Below are positions 24,376 to 32,832 of a stretch of 64,000 nucleotides of DNA, in pieces. The stretch is from positions 1,674,001 through 1,738,000 of the forward strand of contig NZ_CP096247.1 in the NCBI RefSeq assembly GCF_023204875.1, written 5' to 3'. Origin of the DNA: Prevotella sp. E15-22. GTDB lineage: Bacteria > Bacteroidota > Bacteroidia > Bacteroidales > Bacteroidaceae. The stretch's first letter is position 1. Every line of letters begins with the position of its first letter. A program made the position numbers and the translations under genes. The notes under the pieces were generated by a model. That model did not search any database and was not told where the DNA came from. It saw nothing but the letters and a program-made list of their open reading frames with translations.

Positions 24376-25301
24376 TGGAAAAGTACGAACTTCAGAAGCT
24401 CCGCGACCTCCCCATCGAGGGGGTCGCGGAGCGACTTGGACTGCGGGTGGCGAGGCACAAAGCGCTGTGTCCGTTTCATGCCGACTCGCATCCGAGTCTT
24501 TCGTTTAAGGTAAGCAAGAATACGTATCGGTGTTTTGTGTGTGGGGCTTCGGGCGGCACGATTGACTTGGTGATGCGGCACCTGCATCTGGACTTCCGAG
24601 CTGCTTGCAAGTGGCTGGCCAACGAGAACAACATCATCCTTGACGAATGGAAGTCGCAAGAGGTAACCACTCCCCTCCCTCACAGGGAGGGGTTGGGGGT
24701 GAGTCTGCATCGATACGAAAGATTTTTTGATCGGCCGTTTTTGAACGACGAGGCACGGCGGTTTCTTTTTGACGAGCGACGGATTGACCCGAGGGTGGTT
24801 CGCTGGTGCCGACTCACTTCGTGGAAAGATAAGCAGGGCGTGCCGTGGCTGCAGATTCCTTATTACGATTGTGAGGGGCGACTGGTGGGCGTGCAGAACC
24901 GCAACCTGATAAAGGGTGCTCTGCCTCGCTTCCGCTTTCCTCAGGGCTCGCAATGTGGCATCTACAACCTGCCCGTGTTGAACCTGCTTCGATCGGGCGA
25001 GGAGCTCTTTATCACCGAGGGCGCTTCCGACTGCTGGGCCATGCTCTCGGCAGGTCATAAGGCCATTGCCATCCCCTCGGCCACGCTGCTCATAAAAGCG
25101 GACATGGAACAATTGTCAATTCTCAATTCTCAATTATCAATTAGCTATCACATGTATCCCGATCGTGATGCGCCTGGCGAGCGACTGTTCCTGCAACTGA
25201 AAGAGGTGCTGCCTTCGTTGGTGCATCATCAGTTGCCACCTGACTGCAAAGACTTTAGTGAACTGTACTTAAAGCGATTATCAAAATCGGCTGACTCGTG
25301 A
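24375..25301 (+). CDS. CHC2 zinc-finger / Toprim DNA primase-like protein
   Basis: A 308-residue protein. The N-terminal CHC2 zinc finger is visible as CPFHADSHPSLSFKVSKNTY followed by CFVCGASGG (Cys, His, Cys, Cys ligands, residues about 34-60). The Toprim domain comes later: ELFITEGASDCWAML (Glu) and YHMYPDRDAPGE (Asp-x-Asp). It would make primers for the element or help initiate replication; the helicase-binding part of DnaG is absent. Two short repeated sequences are inserted in frame: one after SQEV (TTPLPHREGLGVS) and one in the Toprim domain (EQLSILNSQLSIS), both typical of intergenic repeats rather than primase sequence. Start 24375 is set by the one-base overlap with the preceding stop. 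Confidence 0.88.
   Translation: MEKYELQKLRDLPIEGVAERLGLRVARHKALCPFHADSHPSLSFKVSKNTYRCFVCGASGGTIDLVMRHLHLDFRAACKWLANENNIILDEWKSQEVTTPLPHREGLGVSLHRYERFFDRPFLNDEARRFLFDERRIDPRVVRWCRLTSWKDKQGVPWLQIPYYDCEGRLVGVQNRNLIKGALPRFRFPQGSQCGIYNLPVLNLLRSGEELFITEGASDCWAMLSAGHKAIAIPSATLLIKADMEQLSILNSQLSISYHMYPDRDAPGERLFLQLKEVLPSLVHHQLPPDCKDFSELYLKRLSKSADS
24669..24704 (+). repeat. REP-like palindrome inserted in the primase gene
   Basis: CCCCTCCCT cac AGGGAGGGG (24672-24692) followed by TTGGGGGTGAG. This GC-rich element is familiar from intergenic regions of Bacteroidota genomes. Here it is read through in frame between the zinc finger and Toprim domains. Confidence 0.8.
25110..25143 (+). repeat. CAATTCT-type tandem repeat inserted in the primase gene
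   Basis: Repeated words caattgt, caattct, caattct, caattat, caatta in 34 bases, with near 8-base spacing. Translated in frame as QLSILNSQLSIS within the Toprim region. The same kind of run is usually seen between genes. Confidence 0.75.
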
Positions 25302-25303
25302 CA

Positions 25304-25360
25304 ATATGCCGTTTCGTGGGGCTCGATATGCCGTTTCGAGCCCCACGATCTGCCGTTTCC
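25304..25360 (+). repeat. Three 22-bp units ATATGCCGTTTCG with an embedded 12-bp hairpin
   Basis: ATATGCCGTTTCG starts at 25304 and 25326 and returns as ATCTGCCGTTTCC at 25348, an exact 22-bp period. The two spacers are complementary, giving a perfect stem CGTGGGGCTCGA / TCGAGCCCCACG (25315-25326 and 25336-25347). No T-run follows, so it is not a standard terminator. The remaining bases to 25409 are A-rich without a gene. Confidence 0.8.
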
Positions 25361-25409
25361 TCACCCACAAAATAAAACAAATATTTTTCAGAAAAAAGTT
25401 GGCAAAATA

Positions 25410-25441
25410 TTTGCAGGATTCAGAAAAATTTTGTACCTTTG
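25410..25441 (+). promoter_or_regulatory. Promoter of the HU-like gene
   Basis: A textbook Bacteroidota promoter: TTTG at 25410-25413, 20-base spacer, TACCTTTG at 25434-25441. The leader to ATG 25514 contains two ACCATTAAA words. Confidence 0.85.
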
Positions 25442-25513
25442 TAATGCGTTTAAGAGACGTCCTTAACCATTAAAAATAACGCAAGTTTAACCATTAAAGA
25501 ACCATTAAAAGTT

Positions 25514-26068
25514 ATGGCAAAATCAAGAATTCCTCTGGACATTATTCTATCCCAGAACAAGAACATGGCCTCGAAGGCCTACTGTAAGTGGTATGGCCGT
25601 GTGATTCGTCGTACAACGCTGAACACTCGCGCACTGTGTCAGCACATTGAGAGTCACGGAAGCATCTACACAAGTGATGTGGTGGCTGGTGTCATTGCCA
25701 CTTTGCGTCGCTGCATTCCCGAACTCATTGCGCAGGGCGTGGCCATTCAGTTGGAGGGCATCGGCACATTCTATCCCATGCTTGAGTCGGCAGGTGCCAA
25801 CAAAATCGAAGAGTACAGCGTTGCAGAGCACGTGAAGGGTGTGCACGTGCGCTTCCATCCCGACAGCACCACGCTGGACAACCTGACAAGTCGCGTCATG
25901 AAGGAGAAGTGCGCTCTGCGCGTCAAGAGCATCGTCAACTACGAGGAAGGCCCCGACGGTAGAGCGGTAAAAGGCGAGACATCTTTCAGCGAATATGTTG
26001 CATCGATTAAGGCTGACGAGGCTGCCCACAAGAACAACAACTCTGGCAACGGCAACAACAACGGTTAA
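25514..26068 (+). CDS. HU-like DNA-binding protein (Bacteroidota type)
   Basis: A 184-residue HU/IHF-fold protein of the enlarged Bacteroidota class. The core is ASKAYCKWYGRVIRRTTLNT, then LCQHIESHGSIYTSDVVAGV and VAIQLEGIGTFYPML, with an arm segment and a low-complexity tail of Asn/Gly (NNNSGNGNNNG). It is expected to bend DNA, perhaps for replication or recombination of the element. It has its own strong promoter and is followed at 23 bases by the smalltalk micropeptide, a regular pairing in Bacteroidales. Confidence 0.92.
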   Translation: MAKSRIPLDIILSQNKNMASKAYCKWYGRVIRRTTLNTRALCQHIESHGSIYTSDVVAGVIATLRRCIPELIAQGVAIQLEGIGTFYPMLESAGANKIEEYSVAEHVKGVHVRFHPDSTTLDNLTSRVMKEKCALRVKSIVNYEEGPDGRAVKGETSFSEYVASIKADEAAHKNNNSGNGNNNG

Positions 26069-26090
26069 CCATTAAAAATCAAAAAGTATC

Positions 26091-26189
26091 ATGAAGAAAG
26101 AAGGTTGGAAAACAATCTTGCAGATTATTGCAAGCGTCATTACGGCCATCCTCACCACACTGGGCACCACCTCGTGCATGGGAGTCTGA
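26091..26189 (+). CDS. Smalltalk micropeptide, 32 residues
   Basis: ATG at 26091 encodes MKKEGWKTILQIIASVITAI followed by LTTLGTTSCMGV. This is the smalltalk family: a short hydrophobic peptide with a single membrane-like helix, found after HU-like genes in Bacteroidales. Its function is not known to me. A terminator follows at 26209. In many genomes an N-acetylmuramoyl-L-alanine amidase comes next; here none does. Confidence 0.88.
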   Translation: MKKEGWKTILQIIASVITAILTTLGTTSCMGV

Positions 26190-26208
26190 GCATCGATGAC
26201 AAAGAAAG

Positions 26209-26242
26209 AAGGGATGTACTCAAAACGAGTGCATCCCTTTTG
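26209..26242 (+). terminator. Terminator after smalltalk
   Basis: Stem AAGGGATG-T-ACTC / GAGT-G-CATCCCTT with a 5-base loop, allowing one T-G wobble, ending in TTTT. Confidence 0.8.
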
Positions 26243-26249
26243 TTCTAAT

Positions 26250-26285
26250 AAAAAAACAGGAGGGACGCATCACGCGGGCCTCCTG
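26250..26285 (-). terminator. Terminator of the nuo operon
   Basis: Read on the minus strand, CAGGAGG / CCTCCTG (26257-26285) is followed by a run of seven T (26250-26256). It lies about 110 bases beyond the nuoN stop; the bases in between (26286-26397) hold no gene I can support. Confidence 0.75.
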
Positions 26286-26397
26286 CAAATAAATAACAAA
26301 AATTCTTTTCTACAGCATTTTTATAGAAAAATGCTTTCGAAAAACCATGAAAGTAGCCTCACGGCCACGATATACTTAACTAAATGATTTCATCATT

Positions 26398-27843
26398 TTA
26401 GAGCGAGGCCACAGCGGCCTTGTCAATCCATTCGTAAATGCACGAGCAAATGCCGAACAGCAGGATGCCCGCGGTGCAGATGGCGAGGCTCCAGTTGATG
26501 GCAGCGCCATTGCGGAAGGTGGGCAGTGGGTTCTCTTCTTTGGTGATATACATGGCCTTGACGATGAGCAGATAGTAGTACAAGCTGACCACCGTATTGA
26601 TGAGGGCGATGAACACCACGAAATAGGGCCAGAAGGGTGCACTCTCGTGACCACCTACGGCACTCATAAATACAAAGAACTTTGAGAACATGCCTGCAAA
26701 GGGAGGAATGCCGGCCAGCGAGAAGAGCGCAAGGGTCATCAGCAGGGCCAACTTGGGGTTGGTCTGATAAAGGCCGTTGTAGGCGCTCATCTGAGTCTTG
26801 CCGCCATTGTTCTCCTCCACGGTGCTGATAACGGTGAACACGGCCATGTTGGCAGCCACGTAAACCAGCACGTAGAATGTGAGGGCGGTGAGACTGGCGG
26901 TGCTGTTGCCCACCACGGCCAGCATGATATAGCCTGCCTGCGAGATTGACGAGAAGGCCATGAAGCGCTTCAACTCGCTCTGACGGATGGCCATGAGGTT
27001 GCCCACGGTGATGGTGAGCATGATGACAATCCAGAGCAGGGGCTGCCATAGGTCTACCAGGCGTCCGAAGACGTGGATGAGGATGATGGCCAGCGTCAGC
27101 GTGGCTGCACCCTTCGACACAACGCTCAGATAACCCGTGACGGGTGTGGGAGCACCCTCGTAGGTGTCGGCCGTCCAGAAGTGGAAGGGCACCAGCGAGA
27201 TCTTGAAACCGAGTCCACTGAAGAAGAACACCATGCCCATAATGGTGAGCGGGGTGAGCTGAATCTGTGCGGCCATATCATCGAAATAAAGCGTGCCTAC
27301 AGCACCATAGAGGAACGAGATGCCATAGAGCATCACGCCGCTCGAGAAGGTGGCTGTGAGGATATACTTGGCAGCGGCCTCGGCCGACTTCTGCTTGTAG
27401 CGGTCGAAGGCTACGAGGCAGGCCATGGGCACGGATGCCATTTCGAGTCCGAGGAAGAACATGAGGAAATGTCCGGCAGACATCATCATATACATACCCA
27501 GGAGTGTTGAGATGACCAGCACATAGAACTCGCCCGAGATCTTGGTGGCGTTGTTGTTGATCCACGACTGCGACATCACGACAACGATGAAGGTGCCCAG
27601 GGTGAGCACGGTCTTCATCACATTGACGATGGCCGACGAAACATACAGACCTCCGAAGGCTGTGGCAGGCTGGGCCATGAAGCAGGGCACCAACTGGCAC
27701 AGCAGCAGAGCGCCGGTGAGGATGCTCAGCACGTGGGTCTTGCGGGGGCTCGTGCTCAATGCAAAGTCGGCACAGAACACTATAATCAAGGCCAACATCA
27801 GGGTTGCCTCGGGAATCATATTCAAAAATTGACTGTAATCCAT
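26398..27843 (-). CDS. nuoN: NADH-quinone oxidoreductase subunit N
   Basis: Antiporter-like membrane subunit of respiratory complex I, 481 residues and about 14 membrane helices. Typical sequence: LGLEMASVPMACLVAFDRYK, FFFSGLGFKISLVPFHFWTA, AFSSISQAGYIMLAV. It contributes one of the proton channels. The start at 27843 has AAAGGAGG just upstream; the longer frame to 27870 runs into the intergenic gap. It is the last gene of the operon, 14 bases after nuoM. Confidence 0.95.
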   Translation of the reverse strand: MDYSQFLNMIPEATLMLALIIVFCADFALSTSPRKTHVLSILTGALLLCQLVPCFMAQPATAFGGLYVSSAIVNVMKTVLTLGTFIVVVMSQSWINNNATKISGEFYVLVISTLLGMYMMMSAGHFLMFFLGLEMASVPMACLVAFDRYKQKSAEAAAKYILTATFSSGVMLYGISFLYGAVGTLYFDDMAAQIQLTPLTIMGMVFFFSGLGFKISLVPFHFWTADTYEGAPTPVTGYLSVVSKGAATLTLAIILIHVFGRLVDLWQPLLWIVIMLTITVGNLMAIRQSELKRFMAFSSISQAGYIMLAVVGNSTASLTALTFYVLVYVAANMAVFTVISTVEENNGGKTQMSAYNGLYQTNPKLALLMTLALFSLAGIPPFAGMFSKFFVFMSAVGGHESAPFWPYFVVFIALINTVVSLYYYLLIVKAMYITKEENPLPTFRNGAAINWSLAICTAGILLFGICSCIYEWIDKAAVASL

Positions 27844-27856
27844 TTCTTTTCCTCCT

Positions 27857-29365
27857 TTACATGACTCCAATTGAACTTAAGATATTTCCTACTGAGGGCG
27901 AGATCATATCGCTGAAGAAGAAGGGAGCGCAACCCAGACCGGCCACACAGAAGATGAGGCAGCACACGGCCACGCGCTCGTCCCATGTGGCATCGGTGAG
28001 TTCCAGGAAGTGCTTGTTCTCAACCTCGCCATACAGAATCTTACCCACCACACGCAGAATGTAGACTGCGGTGACCACAATCGACGTACAGGCAATGATG
28101 GTGGCCACCATGCGGAACGACGATGAGGGATCGCCCGACATCTCGCCTGCGCTGAACGAGCCAACGAAGATGGTCATCTCGGCAATGAAGCCTGAGAAGC
28201 CGGGCAGACCCAGGTTGGCCAAACCGGCAATGACATAGCCCACAGCCAGGAAAGGCATAATCTTCATCAGGCCTGCCAACTCGCGGATGTCGCGGGTGTG
28301 GGTACGTCCGTAGATCATACCGATGAGGGCGAAGAAGAGGGCGGTCATCAAACCGTGTGACAACATCTGGAGGATAGCACCCGTGCAGGCGGTCTTCTGC
28401 ATCATGAGCAGCGCGAAGAGCACCAGTCCGCAGTGTGACACCGACGAATAGGCGTTGATATACTTCAGGTCGGTCTGCACGCAAGCGCTCAAGGCACCAT
28501 AGACCACCGAGATGGTGGTGAGAATCAGGAAGATCCATGACAGGTTCTGAGCGGCGTCGGGCAGCAGATACATGGCCAGGCGGAAACAGCCATAGCCACC
28601 GAGCTTCATCAGTACGCCTGCGTGCAGCATTGATACGGCTGTGGGCGCAGAAGCGTGACCGTCAGGGCTCCATGTGTGGAAGGGGAACAGTGCACCCAGC
28701 ACACCGAAACCGATGAAGATGAAGGGGAAGAAGGCATTCTGAACCTCCTCGGGGATGTTGTGCATAGCAGCAATCTCGTTGACGTTCATCGTGGTGTGGC
28801 CGCTGAAGTAATAGATACCCAGCACACCGAGAATCAGCAGGGCCGAGCCACCCATCAGCATCAGGGTGAGCTTCATGGCCGAGTATTCCTTGCGTCCACT
28901 ACCCCACACGCCAATGAGCAGGTACATGGGGATCAGGGCTACCTCGTAGAACATGAACATGGTGAACATGTCGGTGCAGATAAAGAAGCCGTAAACACCC
29001 GTTGAAAGGAGGGTGAACCAAAGGAAATACTCCTTGGTCATGGGCTTCAGCTGCCATGAGGCGAAGGTGCCGGTGAACACGATGATGCTCGACAGGAGCA
29101 GCATGACCACCGAGATGCCGTCGACGCCTACGCTGTAGGCAATATTCAGGGGCTTGAACCAAGGCGTAGAGGCCACGAGCAGCATCTCTGCATCGTTGCC
29201 GCCGTTACGCTCGGTCACAAAATAATAGCAAAGCCAGATGGACAGCGCCAGCAACATTGACGAGCCGGCCACCATCACGCCACGCACCTGGTTGAGGTTG
29301 CGGGCAATCCACAATCCCAGAAGCATCAGGGCGGGAATCAAAACGAATAAACTTAATATATTCAT
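27857..29365 (-). CDS. nuoM: NADH-quinone oxidoreductase subunit M
   Basis: Second antiporter-like proton-pumping subunit of complex I, 502 residues with about 14 helices. Visible marks: the conserved Glu in MFYEVALIPMYLLIGVWG, FGVLGALFPFHTWSPDGHAS (amphipathic loop and helix-7 Lys region), and NAYSSVSHCGLVLFALLMM. Length and order match the family. It sits between nuoL and nuoN in the minus-strand operon. Confidence 0.96.
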   Translation of the reverse strand: MNILSLFVLIPALMLLGLWIARNLNQVRGVMVAGSSMLLALSIWLCYYFVTERNGGNDAEMLLVASTPWFKPLNIAYSVGVDGISVVMLLLSSIIVFTGTFASWQLKPMTKEYFLWFTLLSTGVYGFFICTDMFTMFMFYEVALIPMYLLIGVWGSGRKEYSAMKLTLMLMGGSALLILGVLGIYYFSGHTTMNVNEIAAMHNIPEEVQNAFFPFIFIGFGVLGALFPFHTWSPDGHASAPTAVSMLHAGVLMKLGGYGCFRLAMYLLPDAAQNLSWIFLILTTISVVYGALSACVQTDLKYINAYSSVSHCGLVLFALLMMQKTACTGAILQMLSHGLMTALFFALIGMIYGRTHTRDIRELAGLMKIMPFLAVGYVIAGLANLGLPGFSGFIAEMTIFVGSFSAGEMSGDPSSSFRMVATIIACTSIVVTAVYILRVVGKILYGEVENKHFLELTDATWDERVAVCCLIFCVAGLGCAPFFFSDMISPSVGNILSSIGVM

Positions 29366-29388
29366 AATCTTATTCCTTTCTTATAGTT

Positions 29389-29421
29389 ACTATAGGCACT
29401 ATAGATACTATAGTACTATAG
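29389..29421. repeat. Four ACTATAG repeats at the nuoL stop
   Basis: ACTATAG starts at 29389, 29398, 29407 and 29415 (9, 9 and 8 base steps). The fourth copy contains the nuoL stop codon (minus TAG, 29416-29418). The run fills most of the nuoL-nuoM gap. Confidence 0.85.
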
Positions 29422-31407
29422 AGCTAATAGGATTAATGTTAATGCCACTGTGCCGGTGAGGAACCAAACGGCATACTTGCGCACGTCGCCACTCTGCCAG
29501 GCACGCAGACTCTCGCCGCCCTCGTTGGCACCCCAAGCCAGGAAGTTGAACGTACCGTCAACAATATGGCGGTCGAACCAGGCAATGGGCGTAGAAACGC
29601 AACGGAAGATGATGCGGTGGGTGACATACTGCCAAATCTCGTCCTGATAGAAACGCTTGTAGGCTGCACGGTGCAACTTGGGGAACGTCTTATACAGGCG
29701 GTCGGCAATGGGCTGACTCTCACCTTTATAGATATAGGTGGCCAGACAGATGCTCAGGATGGCGATGACCGTTGAGGTGGCTGCAATCTGGGTGTCGAAG
29801 TGGATGGTATAGTCGGTACCGGCAGCCGATACGAACGAACCAAAACTGCCACCCCAATCCAGGAAGCCTGCCAGCGTAGAATAAACACCCACGCCAACGG
29901 TGATCACACAGAGCACAATGAGAGGCAGGGTCATGGTGAGCGGAGCCTCGTGTGGTGTGTGATGCTCGTGTGCCTCTTTGTTCTCTGTACCCCAGAAGAT
30001 GCCGTAGTACAGGCGGAACATATAGAAGGCGGTCATAGCGGCAATACCCGTCATGATCCAACCAACCACCGGACTGTAGGCCATGCAGGCGGTGATAATC
30101 TCGTCCTTCGAGCTGAAGCCCGAGAAGAAGGGAATACCGGCAATGGCCAGACATGAGATGAGGAAGGTGATGTGGGTGATAGGCATATACTTGCGCAGGC
30201 CACCCATCAGGGCCATCTCGTTAGAGTGAACGGCATGGATGATACAGCCGGCACCCAGGAACAGGCAGGCCTTGAACATAGCGTGGGTGAAGAGGTGGAA
30301 CATGCCAGCCATATAACCCAGCTGTGCGTGGTTGTCGAGCAGAGCGCCGTGATGACCGGGCAGCGATACGCCAAGGGCCACCATCATGAAGGCAATCTGA
30401 GAAATGGTCGAGAAGGCCAGCACACGCTTGATGTCGCTCTGGGCGCAAGCCACAGCAGCTGCATAGAAGGCGGTGATAACGCCTACCCAAACCACAATCG
30501 ACATAGCCTCGGGGGCATACTCAATCCAGAGGGGGAACATACGTGCAATCTGGAACACACCGGCCACCACCATCGTAGCGGCGTGGATGAGTGCAGATAC
30601 AGGTGTTGGGCCCTCCATGGCATCGGGCAGCCAGATGTGCAGGGGGAACATGGCACTCTTACCGGCACCACCGATGAACATCAGCACCAGAGCCGTAGGC
30701 AGAATAAAACCACCTGCGGCAACGGCCTTGGCCATATTGCCCTCGATGAACGGTGTGGTGCCCTGACCCATCACGATGTCGCCAGCAAACGAGAAGCTGA
30801 ACGAATCGGTATAATAGCCGAAGGTCAGAATACCAATCAGGAAGAACATATCGGCAAAGCGGGTCACGATGAAGGCCTTCTTACTGGCTGCAATGGCGGG
30901 CTTCAAAGGATAGTAGAAGCCGATGAGCAGGTAAGATGATACACCCACAAGCTCCCAGAACATGTACATCTGGAAGATGTTGGTGGCCAAAACCAGGCCC
31001 AGCATTGACATGGTGAAGAGGCTCAGGAAAGCGTAGTAGCGCTGGAAACCTTTCTCACCGTGCATATAGCCGAATGAGTAGATGTGAACCATCAACGACA
31101 CGGTTGAGATGACCACGAGCATCATCACCGAGATAGGATCCAGAAGGATACCCATGTCGAAGTGGAGATTGCCCAGAGGCAGCCATGTGAAGTTGAAGGG
31201 AACGATGGTCTGGAAGATACCCTCTGCCGTACGGGGGGCCGTGAAATAGGTGATGGCCGTGAGGTATGACAGAACAGTAACCAGCGACAGCGAGCAAGTG
31301 CCGATGAGTCCGGCAGTCTTGTGCTGCATCTTCATGCCAGCCAGTCCTAACACGAGGAAGGACAGCAGCGGCAGAAGCAGAATCAAATAAGATAATTCGT
31401 AGATCAT
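29416..31407 (-). CDS. nuoL: NADH-quinone oxidoreductase subunit L
   Basis: Largest proton-pumping subunit of complex I, 663 residues. It shows the paired motifs MYMFWELVGVSSYLLIGFYY and SAMFPLHIWLPDAMEGPTPV, plus LAFSTISQIAFMMVALGV. The C-terminal section contains the long lateral helix and a last anchor helix (YAVWFLTGTVALTLILLAL). Its start is 6 bases after nuoK. The stop lies in a short ACTATAG repeat array. Confidence 0.96.
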   Translation of the reverse strand: MIYELSYLILLLPLLSFLVLGLAGMKMQHKTAGLIGTCSLSLVTVLSYLTAITYFTAPRTAEGIFQTIVPFNFTWLPLGNLHFDMGILLDPISVMMLVVISTVSLMVHIYSFGYMHGEKGFQRYYAFLSLFTMSMLGLVLATNIFQMYMFWELVGVSSYLLIGFYYPLKPAIAASKKAFIVTRFADMFFLIGILTFGYYTDSFSFSFAGDIVMGQGTTPFIEGNMAKAVAAGGFILPTALVLMFIGGAGKSAMFPLHIWLPDAMEGPTPVSALIHAATMVVAGVFQIARMFPLWIEYAPEAMSIVVWVGVITAFYAAAVACAQSDIKRVLAFSTISQIAFMMVALGVSLPGHHGALLDNHAQLGYMAGMFHLFTHAMFKACLFLGAGCIIHAVHSNEMALMGGLRKYMPITHITFLISCLAIAGIPFFSGFSSKDEIITACMAYSPVVGWIMTGIAAMTAFYMFRLYYGIFWGTENKEAHEHHTPHEAPLTMTLPLIVLCVITVGVGVYSTLAGFLDWGGSFGSFVSAAGTDYTIHFDTQIAATSTVIAILSICLATYIYKGESQPIADRLYKTFPKLHRAAYKRFYQDEIWQYVTHRIIFRCVSTPIAWFDRHIVDGTFNFLAWGANEGGESLRAWQSGDVRKYAVWFLTGTVALTLILLAL

Positions 31408-31413
31408 AGCGGT

Positions 31414-31722
31414 TTATCCTTTCATGTTAGTAATAGCGTCCACGCTGTCACTCTTGAAGTTGCGGAACACATTAATAATAATAGCGATAGCCACAGCACT
31501 CTCGGCTGCACTCACACCAATCGAGAAGAGGGTCATGAAGAAGCCCTCGAGCTCGCCGGGGAACAGCAGGCGGTTGAACGCTGCGAAGTTAATGTCAACG
31601 GCATTGAGCACCAGCTCGATAGAGATGAGCATAGCGATGAGGTTGCGACGGGTGACGAAACCATAGACGCCGATGAAGAACAGGAGTGCTGAGAGCACAA
31701 AATAACATTCTACAGGTACCAT
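31414..31722 (-). CDS. nuoK: NADH-quinone oxidoreductase subunit K
   Basis: Small complex I membrane subunit with three helices, 102 residues. The two conserved membrane glutamates appear in SIELVLNAVDINFAAF and SAAESAVAIAIIINVFR. It starts 3 bases after nuoJ in the same operon. Confidence 0.95.
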   Translation of the reverse strand: MVPVECYFVLSALLFFIGVYGFVTRRNLIAMLISIELVLNAVDINFAAFNRLLFPGELEGFFMTLFSIGVSAAESAVAIAIIINVFRNFKSDSVDAITNMKG

Positions 31723-31725
31723 AGC

Positions 31726-32235
31726 TTAATCCTCCTTTTTACGTGAAACAACCAAACCGCCGATGATGCATGCCAGCAGGAATACTGAGATAAACTCGAA
31801 CGGCAACACATACTGATACTTTTCGCTACCCAGCAGGGCGGTACCAATCTGGTCCATAGGCAACTCGTCGGTGGTGGCGGCGCTGATGAAGCTGTTCTTC
31901 AGGAAGACAACAGCTACGGTGGCCAGACCTACAACCGAGAGAAGCAGGCCCTGGAGCATGCGCGAGCACTTGATGTGCTCAACCATTCCCTGCAGCGTCT
32001 GCTTGCTTACCAGCTGGATGGCAAACACATAGATCATCGTTACGCCACCGGCATAAACGGCAATCTGTGCGGCACCCAGGTAGGTGTAATCGAGCAGGAA
32101 GTAAAGACCTGCTACGCCAAAGAGCACGAACAACATATAGGTGGCGGCTCTCATGATTCGCTTTGTTGTCACACACAACAGGGCAGAACCCAGGATGACA
32201 ACAGCGAGAATAGAAAATACTACTATACTAGCCAT
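31726..32235 (-). CDS. nuoJ: NADH-quinone oxidoreductase subunit J
   Basis: Complex I membrane subunit of 169 residues with about five helices. The helix-3 pi-bulge region is recognisable in LGAAQIAVYAGGVTMIYVFA. It ends with a charged tail (VVSRKKED). It lies 8 bases downstream of nuoI and 3 bases upstream of nuoK. Confidence 0.94.
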   Translation of the reverse strand: MASIVVFSILAVVILGSALLCVTTKRIMRAATYMLFVLFGVAGLYFLLDYTYLGAAQIAVYAGGVTMIYVFAIQLVSKQTLQGMVEHIKCSRMLQGLLLSVVGLATVAVVFLKNSFISAATTDELPMDQIGTALLGSEKYQYVLPFEFISVFLLACIIGGLVVSRKKED

Positions 32236-32243
32236 AGTGCGGT

Positions 32244-32789
32244 TTACTTCTTTTTAGTGTTAAACTTACCAACCTGCCACTCGGCTCCACCTTCAAGGAT
32301 GTTGGGCAGCGAGCCGCCGCCGTATACCTCTTTATTAAGGTGAAGTACCAATGAGTCGCGACTGAACGTGGCGTTCTCGAAATCGTTGGTGAACTCGATG
32401 GCGTCGAAGTTGCAGGCATTGGTGCAGAGCTGACAGAACATGCAGTCGCCCAGGTCGTACTGATAGTCGTCGAGCACCTTCTTTTTCTTGCCCGTCTCGG
32501 GATCTTCCTCCATGTGGGCAGTAATCTTGATAGTGCCGTTAGGACAAGCCTTCTCGCACAAGGTGCAGGCCGTGCACTTGTAGGCGCCATCTTCGTTACG
32601 CTTGAAGACCAGACGTCCGCGATGACGCTTCGACACGTGGAGTGTGGTCTTGCGGTTCTCAGGGTACTGCTCAGTAGATTTGTTGGTCCAGTAGTCCTTG
32701 AAGTACTCACCCAGGGTGACCTTCATACCGGTGGCCAACGTCTTGATGCCGTGCCCTATTTCTCCGAAATATGATTTTTCTTTTTCCAT
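32244..32789 (-). CDS. nuoI: NADH-quinone oxidoreductase subunit I (two 4Fe-4S clusters)
   Basis: Peripheral electron-transfer subunit of 181 residues carrying clusters N6a and N6b. Two ferredoxin motifs are visible: CTACTLCEKACPNG and CMFCQLCTNACNFDAIEF, each with the spacing CxxCxxCxxxC. It passes electrons to NuoB. With nuoE/F/G absent, it may be close to the point where electrons enter. It follows nuoH after a 43-base gap. Confidence 0.96.
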   Translation of the reverse strand: MEKEKSYFGEIGHGIKTLATGMKVTLGEYFKDYWTNKSTEQYPENRKTTLHVSKRHRGRLVFKRNEDGAYKCTACTLCEKACPNGTIKITAHMEEDPETGKKKKVLDDYQYDLGDCMFCQLCTNACNFDAIEFTNDFENATFSRDSLVLHLNKEVYGGGSLPNILEGGAEWQVGKFNTKKK

Positions 32790-32832
32790 TTTTACTTTTT
32801 CTTTTTAAGGTCCTTAAGTATTTAAGGTCGCT

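Noticed and set aside
14095..26285. Integrated conjugative element or prophage with att sites
   Set aside because: No integrase, relaxase, phage structural gene or flanking direct repeat was seen, so mobility is only suggested by content.
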